From contig JBDTMT010000382.1 in NCBI GenBank assembly GCA_039934135.1, positions 1 to 6,163 of the forward strand: DNA of 6,163 nucleotides, written 5' to 3'. The DNA comes from JBDTMT01 sp039934135 (GTDB lineage Bacteria; Desulfobacterota; Binatia; HRBIN30; CADEER01). Each line of letters opens with the position of its first letter. The stretch's first letter is position 1. The notes beneath the pieces are model-generated. The model saw nothing but the letters and a program-made list of their open reading frames with translations. It was not told the DNA's origin and ran no database searches. This document shows positions 1 to 3,855 of the stretch, piece after piece. A program made the position numbers and the translations under genes.

Positions 1-74
1 TCATGAGCGACGACGCCAAGGAAGGCATCAAAGCGTTCAAGGAGAAGCGCCCGTCGGTCTGGCACGGCCGCTGA
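1..74 (+). CDS. Probable enoyl-CoA hydratase/isomerase (crotonase family), C-terminal end only
   Basis: Only the last 23 codons and the TGA stop (72-74) are in the window; the frame has codons starting at position 3. The visible tail reads MSDDAKEGIKAFKEKRPSVW followed by HGR. This matches the usual end of crotonase-fold enoyl-CoA hydratases, where 'EDxxEGxxAFxEKRxPxWxGR' closes the C-terminal helix. Family members hydrate trans-2-enoyl-CoA in fatty-acid or aromatic-acid beta-oxidation in the cytoplasm; the exact substrate cannot be told from the tail. The ATG at 3-5 is an internal Met, not a start. The gene converges on the acetolactate decarboxylase gene across a 191-bp spacer. The family call is inference from a short but characteristic tail. 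Confidence 0.72.
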   Translation, partial: MSDDAKEGIKAFKEKRPSVWHGR

Positions 75-92
75 CACTCCAGCGACAGGAAC

Positions 93-247
93 AGGATTCA
101 CCACAGAGACACAGAGTCAGGGAGCAGAAAAACCCTTCGAAATTTCGACGATTCAAAACACCCAAAATCAACAACGTCGTGAGATCGCAGCCGACGTGAT
201 CGCTTCCGTGATGTCGGTTTTTCTCTGTGCCTCTGTGGTGAATTCCT
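93..247. repeat. MITE-like dispersed element with CACAGAG-type terminal inverted repeats
   Basis: The left arm (93-116) is AGGATTCACCACAGAGACAC followed by AGAG. The reverse complement of the right arm (223-247) starts AGGAATTCACCACAGAGGCA and ends CAGAG, so the arms match except for one inserted base and one substitution. The interior of about 105 bp is clearly AT-richer than the flanks and contains the palindrome CGAAATTTCG near 138-147. No ORF of its own is credible. Arms built on 'CACCACAGAG(A/G)CACAGAG' recur as dispersed elements in many bacterial genomes, often mis-called as small ORFs. The element sits between two convergent genes, so a transcript from either side could fold into a long stem and act as an mRNA end. 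That role is inference. Confidence 0.75.
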
Positions 248-265
248 GAGTCTTTCGTCTTGCCG

Positions 266-1144
266 TCAATCTGTGCCCCGCTTTGTTTCCGCGCGCGCCA
301 GGTCGGCGCTCGAGTCGCGCGTGAGATCCGCGTGAAGAAATTCCTCGTTCGCCGGCAGGGCGACGCGCAGGTCGCGCACTTCCTGCAGCTGCACGCGCAG
401 ACCGCGGCCGGCGCAGTCGAGCACGTGGCCGCCGGCATCGCGCGGCTGCGTGACGAAGTGCAGGTGATATCCGGGCACTTCAAAGGCGCGGGCATAGGGC
501 GGCGCCCAGAAACCGACCATGGTGCCGGTGACATCGCGCAGGTGGAACTCCGGCTGGTGCGCCGCCGCCTCGACCAGCGGCACGCCCTCTTCGGTGCGGC
601 ACATGGCGCGCGTGTGCACCGTGCCGAAGGCGCCGTCGACGCGCACGGCGTAGAAGACGTTGTCGGAGCCGCGCGCCGGATCGATCGCCGCCAGCAGTTG
701 CTCCAGCCCCTCGCAGTTGGCGACCTCGAATTCCGAATCGGCTGCGAAGCGCGTCACCAGCGCGAACGGGCTCGAGTCTTCGTGTGCGGCCACCCTGACA
801 CTGCCGTCGGCGCGCACTTGGAAGGCCTGGCCGTCGCAGACGACCATCTCGCCGTCGAGGCCATCGAAGGTGCCGAGACCGAAGTCGCCGTGTTCCAGGA
901 GTTGGCCGACCGTCACGGCACCGCGGTAGATGCCTTCGACCAGCGCGGTCGACGTCGACACCTGGTAGAGCGTGTGATGCTCGACCTGCAGCCGATCGGC
1001 CAGGGCGGCGCGCACGATGTGCTCGATGGGTTCACCGGTCAGCCGTCGCTGCGCCTCCAGCGCCTCCCACAACGGCGCCGACAACTGGAGATGCAGCGTG
1101 TGGATGTGCCCGTGCCCGCTGTGCGGATGCCGTCGATGCGCCAT
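266..1144 (-). CDS. budA: Alpha-acetolactate decarboxylase with N-terminal ribbon-helix-helix-like segment
   Basis: The product of 292 aa decarboxylates (S)-2-acetolactate to (R)-acetoin, which diverts pyruvate carbon and acetolactate from valine/leucine synthesis. The catalytic domain (about 59-275) follows Bacillus AlsD closely: LYQVSTSTALVEGIYRG (59-75), HGDFGLGTF and LDGE (85-99), SPF, FYAVRVDG with Arg168, and GTMVGFWAPPYA. It ends with the zinc-ligand set PGYHLHF...GGH (His227, His229, His240). No signal peptide is visible, so it should be cytoplasmic. Residues 17-52 form a strand plus two helices (LHLQLSAPLWEALEAQRRL, then EPIEHIVRAALADRL) like a CopG/MetJ-type ribbon-helix-helix, which ordinary ALDCs of about 250 aa lack. 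The first 18 residues contain seven His. ATG at 1144 is chosen; TTG at 1153 would add three residues, and neither has a clear Shine-Dalgarno. It is divergent from the UbiB-like gene. Confidence 0.9.
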   Translation of the reverse strand: MAHRRHPHSGHGHIHTLHLQLSAPLWEALEAQRRLTGEPIEHIVRAALADRLQVEHHTLYQVSTSTALVEGIYRGAVTVGQLLEHGDFGLGTFDGLDGEMVVCDGQAFQVRADGSVRVAAHEDSSPFALVTRFAADSEFEVANCEGLEQLLAAIDPARGSDNVFYAVRVDGAFGTVHTRAMCRTEEGVPLVEAAAHQPEFHLRDVTGTMVGFWAPPYARAFEVPGYHLHFVTQPRDAGGHVLDCAGRGLRVQLQEVRDLRVALPANEEFLHADLTRDSSADLARAETKRGTD

Positions 1145-1188
1145 GCGATCCAATGGCGTGGCACGGAGTGGGGGTCAACGTGCAGTCA

Positions 1189-1328
1189 AATGTAGTGGCG
1201 TGGGGCTCCGGCCCCGCGTCCAGTTCGGCGAGTTTTCGCGGTGATCTGGACGCGGCGACCGCCGTCTCGAACTGCTGCATCCAGGTCGTCGACCTCGAGA
1301 CGGGGCTGGAGCCCCTCGCCACCACATT
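1189..1328. repeat. REPIN-like doublet: two inverted GGGGC...GCCCC REP hairpins
   Basis: The left unit (about 1189-1222) is AATGTAGTGGCGTGGGGCTC followed by CGGCCCCGCGTC. The right unit (about 1297-1328) is its imperfect inverted copy; its reverse complement begins AATGTGGTGGCGAGGGGCTC. Each unit has its own small hairpin: GGGGC-TCCG-GCCCC at 1202-1215, extendable to about 10 pairs with two G-U pairs, and GGGGC-TGGA-GCCCC at 1302-1315. Further inverted pairs lie inside: CGCGTCCAG (1215-1223) with CTGGACGCG (1246-1254), TCTCGA (1265-1270) with TCGAGA (1295-1300), and AGGTCG/CGACCT near 1283-1295. Two REPs in opposite orientation with a short spacer is the REPIN layout, normally moved in trans by a RAYT (TnpA_REP) transposase. 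No RAYT gene is in the window. Confidence 0.75.
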
Positions 1329-1362
1329 GGAGTTGGGCTGAGCGCCCATGCGGTCCCATCAC

Positions 1363-1390
1363 GCGGCGTTCGTGCTAGACGAAACGCCGC
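1363..1390 (+). promoter_or_regulatory. Strong hairpin directly abutting the start codon of the UbiB-like gene
   Basis: GCGGCGTTCGT (1363-1373) pairs with ACGAAACGCCGC (1379-1390) around a five-base loop, with a single bulged A. The ATG starts at 1391, immediately after the stem. No Shine-Dalgarno is present between the stem and the ATG. An in-frame TAG at 1376-1378, inside the loop and stem, rules out any start upstream of 1391. The hairpin could limit ribosome access, or the transcript could start at or close to the ATG. It could also be the decaying end of the upstream repeat cluster. The function is not shown by sequence. Confidence 0.5.
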
Positions 1391-3088
1391 ATGGCGGCAG
1401 CGGAGAATGAGCAGCGCGACTCGCTGCTGGGCATCGCGGCGCGCGACATCGAGCGTCTGACGCAGGTGACCGGCACGCTGGCGCGGCACGGCTTCGGCGC
1501 GCTGGTCGGCCGCGGCGCGCCGTCCGACGTCGTCGGCGATACGACGACGCCACAGGCGGTGCGCTTCGTGCGCCTGCTGGCCGACCTCGGACCGACCTTC
1601 ATCAAGCTCGGCCAGGTGCTGTCGATTCGGCGCGACCTGCTGCCGCCGGAGTACATCGCGGCGCTCGAATCATTGCAGGACCAGGCGCCGGAGGTGCCGT
1701 TCGCCGCCATCCGCGAGGTCGTCGAGGCCGGCCTGGGGCAACGCCTCGAAGACGTCTTCGCCAGCTTCGACGAGCGGCCGCTCGGCACGGCGTCGATCGC
1801 GCAGACGCATCGCGCCATCGCCGCCGACGGCACGGAACTGGTGGTCAAAGTGCAGCGGCCCGGCATCGAGCGCACCATGCGCGGCGATCTCGATCTGCTC
1901 TACCTCGCCGCCCGCGCTCTGGAGACGAGCATCGACGAGCTGCAGCTGGCGGCGGTGTCGGAAGTGATCGCCGAGTTCGAGAAAGGCCTGCTGCGCGAGC
2001 TCGACTTCACCTCCGAGCTGGAGCACCTCGAAACGGCGCGCCGCCTGCTCGATCCCGCCCGCGAGCTGGTCGTGCCACGCCCGTACCGCGACTACAGCTG
2101 CCGCACGGTGCTGGCGATGGAGTTCTTCCCCGGCCGCTCGCTGCGCAGCCTGGAGCCCAACGGCGATGCCGCCAAGCGCGCCGTCGAAGAGCTGGTGCAC
2201 GCTGCGGTCAGACAGGTCTTCGTCGACGGCTTCTTCCACGGCGATCCGCACCCCGGCAACGTGCTGGTCGACGACGACGGGCGCGTTTGCCTGATCGACT
2301 TCGGCCTCGCCGGCCAGCTCGATCAGGCGCAGCGCGACGACCTGGTGTCGCTGATCCTCGCCGTCATCCTCGGCGACGACGCCACCATCGCGCGCGTCCT
2401 GCTGCGCATGGGCACGCCGACGCAGCGCGTCAGCCTCGCCGACCTGCGCGCCGAGGTGGCACGCCTGCGCGGCCAGTATCTGAGCGCGGCGTCGATCGCG
2501 GACGTCGACTCGAGCGGCTTCGCGGAGGCATTCGGCGCCGCGGCGAATCGCTTCCGCATCAAGCTGGCGCCGGAGTTCGCCATCCTGACCAAAGCCACCG
2601 CAACGCTCGAAGGCATCATCCGCACCTGGCATCCGCAGATCGACCTGGTGGCGATCGCGCAACCGGTGGTCGAGCGCCTGATGGCGTTGCGCTGGTCGCC
2701 GGCGCGCCTGCTGGCCGAGGCAATGAGCGGCGCCACCGGCATCGGCACGCTGCTGCGCGGCCTGCCCGGCCAGCTGGAGCAACTGCTGCAGGACGTCGAG
2801 CGCGGCAACCTGCAGGTGCGCGCCGTCTCGCCGACGCTGGACGAACTGCCGCTACGCATCCACCAGCTCGCCAGCCGCCTGTCGCTCACCGGTTTCGCCG
2901 CCGCGCTGTCGATCTGCACCGCGCTGCTGGTGCCGCCCGAGTTGCGCGCCGATCTGCGCAGCGCTCTCGCCGTCCTCTGCCTGGTGCTCGCCACCGTCGG
3001 CTGGACGGCGCTGCTGTGGTGGCACGTCCTCGGCCGCGGCCGCCCGATGCAGGTGGCGAATCTGCTCAAGCTGCTGCGGCGGCCATGA
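1391..3088 (+). CDS. UbiB/ABC1/ADCK-family atypical kinase (AarF/UbiB-like), membrane-anchored
   Basis: The product has 565 aa. Family members are protein-kinase-like ATPases that support ubiquinone biosynthesis, probably by helping access to membrane-bound intermediates. All family signatures are present: KxGQ extension (Lys72-Leu-Gly-Gln75, in FIKLGQVLSIRRDLLPPEY), alanine-rich loop as LGTASIAQTH (131-140), ATP-site Lys153 (VVKVQRPG), and ExD (Glu203, Asp205). They continue with the catalytic loop HGDPHPGN (283-290) and metal-binding DFG (303-305). Two hydrophobic segments at the C-terminus (about 500-514 and 524-546, ending LLWWHVLG) fit the membrane hairpin of UbiB proteins, and the length matches theirs. 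The alanine-rich loop starts Gly-Thr instead of Ala-Ala/Ser. The gene stands alone, not beside ubiE/ubiJ as in E. coli, so it may be a paralogue. The start is fixed by an in-frame stop at 1376. Confidence 0.92.
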   Translation: MAAAENEQRDSLLGIAARDIERLTQVTGTLARHGFGALVGRGAPSDVVGDTTTPQAVRFVRLLADLGPTFIKLGQVLSIRRDLLPPEYIAALESLQDQAPEVPFAAIREVVEAGLGQRLEDVFASFDERPLGTASIAQTHRAIAADGTELVVKVQRPGIERTMRGDLDLLYLAARALETSIDELQLAAVSEVIAEFEKGLLRELDFTSELEHLETARRLLDPARELVVPRPYRDYSCRTVLAMEFFPGRSLRSLEPNGDAAKRAVEELVHAAVRQVFVDGFFHGDPHPGNVLVDDDGRVCLIDFGLAGQLDQAQRDDLVSLILAVILGDDATIARVLLRMGTPTQRVSLADLRAEVARLRGQYLSAASIADVDSSGFAEAFGAAANRFRIKLAPEFAILTKATATLEGIIRTWHPQIDLVAIAQPVVERLMALRWSPARLLAEAMSGATGIGTLLRGLPGQLEQLLQDVERGNLQVRAVSPTLDELPLRIHQLASRLSLTGFAAALSICTALLVPPELRADLRSALAVLCLVLATVGWTALLWWHVLGRGRPMQVANLLKLLRRP

Positions 3089-3100
3089 CCCAGCGACATG

Positions 3101-3127
3101 CTTCCCCCCTTTGAAAAAGGGGGGGAG
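3101..3127. repeat. C6/G7 hairpin between convergent genes, dispersed-repeat type, possible transcript end
   Basis: CTTCCCCCCTTT (3101-3112) pairs with AAAGGGGGGGAG (3116-3127) over 12 pairs, including one G-U, around the loop GAA. It starts 12 bases after the UbiB-like stop and lies 32 bases from the TetR stop, so it can close transcripts from both strands. There is no T tract on either strand after the stem, so it is not a textbook intrinsic terminator. The motif CCCCCTTTGAAAAAGGGGG is familiar as a dispersed repeat in proteobacterial genomes (from memory). The nearby ACTCCCCTTAA (3131-3141) may be part of the same repeat. Confidence 0.6.
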
Positions 3128-3159
3128 ACAACTCCCCTTAACAGCCGAACAGCCTCTCT

Positions 3160-3795
3160 TCACCGCGCGATGTCGTCGGCGAGCTCGGCCAGCAGGTCGA
3201 GGACCATTTCCTCGTGCGCCAGCGGCCTATTGCTCGGCGACACGGCGCGGCCGAGGGCCATGCCGATGGTCGCTTCCATCAGCAGGCGGTAGAAGGCGGC
3301 GGCTTTGCGGCTGCTGCCGATGTGTTTGGCGACGCGCGAGTCGGTCGGGCTGAACATCTGGCTCAGCTGCGCGATCGCCGGCGCCACCTCGGCGCGCACG
3401 GCGGCGTCGTTGCGCGCCGCCAGCCAGATCTCGATGACGGCTTTGAACTGCGGCCGGCGCGTCGCCTCGGCGAAACGGCGTACCAGGGCGCGCAGCGGCC
3501 GGGACTCGGCGCCGCGCGCCGCGGCGGCCGGCGGCGCCTGGGTGAAGTCGCGGTAGAGCTGTTCCAGCGCCGCGACGTACAGGGCGGCGAGGCTGACGAA
3601 GTGATGATGGAAGGCGCCGCGCGTCACACCGGCGCGGCCACACACCTCGAGCGCCGTGGTGCCGGCGTAGCCCTTGTCGATCAGCGCCGCGATCGCCGCC
3701 GCGGTCAGCCGGGCGCGCATCGCCGTGCTGCGCTCGACCTGGGTCGGCCGCGCCGTACGTCGTGCTGCCCCTTGCCTGACTCCGCGCGGTGCCAT
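3160..3795 (-). CDS. TetR/AcrR-family transcriptional repressor
   Basis: The product of 211 aa has the normal TetR length. The N-terminal DNA-binding domain is clear: QVERSTAMRARLTAAAIAAL (about 19-38), DKGYAGTTALEVCGRAGV (40-57), then TRGAFHHHF (58-66), the usual TetR helix-turn-helix with the GAFHHHF recognition-helix end. The C-terminal half is an all-helical ligand-binding/dimer domain without a recognisable subclass. It is transcribed divergently from the acetylene hydratase-like gene across 60 bp that hold a palindrome typical of TetR operators, so it probably represses itself and that gene until a small ligand binds. ATG at 3795 is used because it keeps the basic arm before helix 1. 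ATG at 3720 (residue 26) is a possible shorter start, and neither has a good ribosome site. The ligand is unknown; the substrate or aldehyde product of the neighbour is a guess. Confidence 0.9.
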   Translation of the reverse strand: MAPRGVRQGAARRTARPTQVERSTAMRARLTAAAIAALIDKGYAGTTALEVCGRAGVTRGAFHHHFVSLAALYVAALEQLYRDFTQAPPAAAARGAESRPLRALVRRFAEATRRPQFKAVIEIWLAARNDAAVRAEVAPAIAQLSQMFSPTDSRVAKHIGSSRKAAAFYRLLMEATIGMALGRAVSPSNRPLAHEEMVLDLLAELADDIAR

Positions 3796-3800
3796 ACAGT

Positions 3801-3830
3801 CTGACACATACATACACCACTGTATGTAAT
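3801..3830 (+). promoter_or_regulatory. Predicted sigma70-type promoter of the acetylene hydratase-like gene
   Basis: CTGACA at 3801-3806 matches the -35 consensus TTGACA at 5 of 6 bases. After an 18-base spacer, TGTAAT at 3825-3830 matches TATAAT at 5 of 6. Transcription would start near 3837, giving a leader of about 20 bases that contains the ribosome site at 3846-3851. The spacer is almost entirely filled by the palindromic operator, which is the position expected for repression by blocking RNA polymerase. Confidence 0.55.
3806..3827. promoter_or_regulatory. Palindromic TetR-type operator in the divergent control region
   Basis: The core ACATACA-CCAC-TGTATGT (3810-3827) is a perfect 7-bp inverted repeat with a 4-bp spacer. 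A second ACATACA overlaps it upstream (3806-3812). A further half-site, CATACAGT (3793-3800), covers the TetR start codon and is an exact inverted copy of ACTGTATG (3819-3826). The half-site resembles the known E. coli AcrR operator, which is built on ACATACAT and ATGTATGT. Lying between the two divergent starts and inside the predicted promoter, it is the likely binding site of the adjacent repressor. Overlapping half-sites could hold two dimers. Confidence 0.7.
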
Positions 3831-3845
3831 TCACAAGGCGGGAGC

Positions 3846-3851
3846 GGAGGA
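3846..3851 (+). promoter_or_regulatory. Ribosome binding site GGAGGA fixing the start at 3856
   Basis: GGAGGA lies four bases before the ATG at 3856, and a second purine-rich GGGAG lies just upstream. This supports 3856 over the internal ATG at 3880 (residue 9). It is the only strong Shine-Dalgarno before a gene start in the window. Confidence 0.75.
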
Positions 3852-3855
3852 ATCC

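Noticed and set aside
37..534. 165-codon - strand frame across the left inverted repeat
   Set aside because: Its middle reads as the translated CACAGAG repeat ('HHRGTE...LCLCGE'), a common false ORF, and the rest is a shadow of the decarboxylase gene.
260..1195. Long open frame on the + strand opposite the acetolactate decarboxylase (311 codons)
   Set aside because: It is an antisense shadow caused by high GC at third positions; its translation has no recognisable motif, whereas the - strand frame carries complete ALDC motifs.
1189..1328. CRISPR array or structured riboswitch in the repeat-rich intergenic region
   Set aside because: There are only two units in inverted orientation with no regular spacers, and no known riboswitch core; a REPIN explains the symmetry better.
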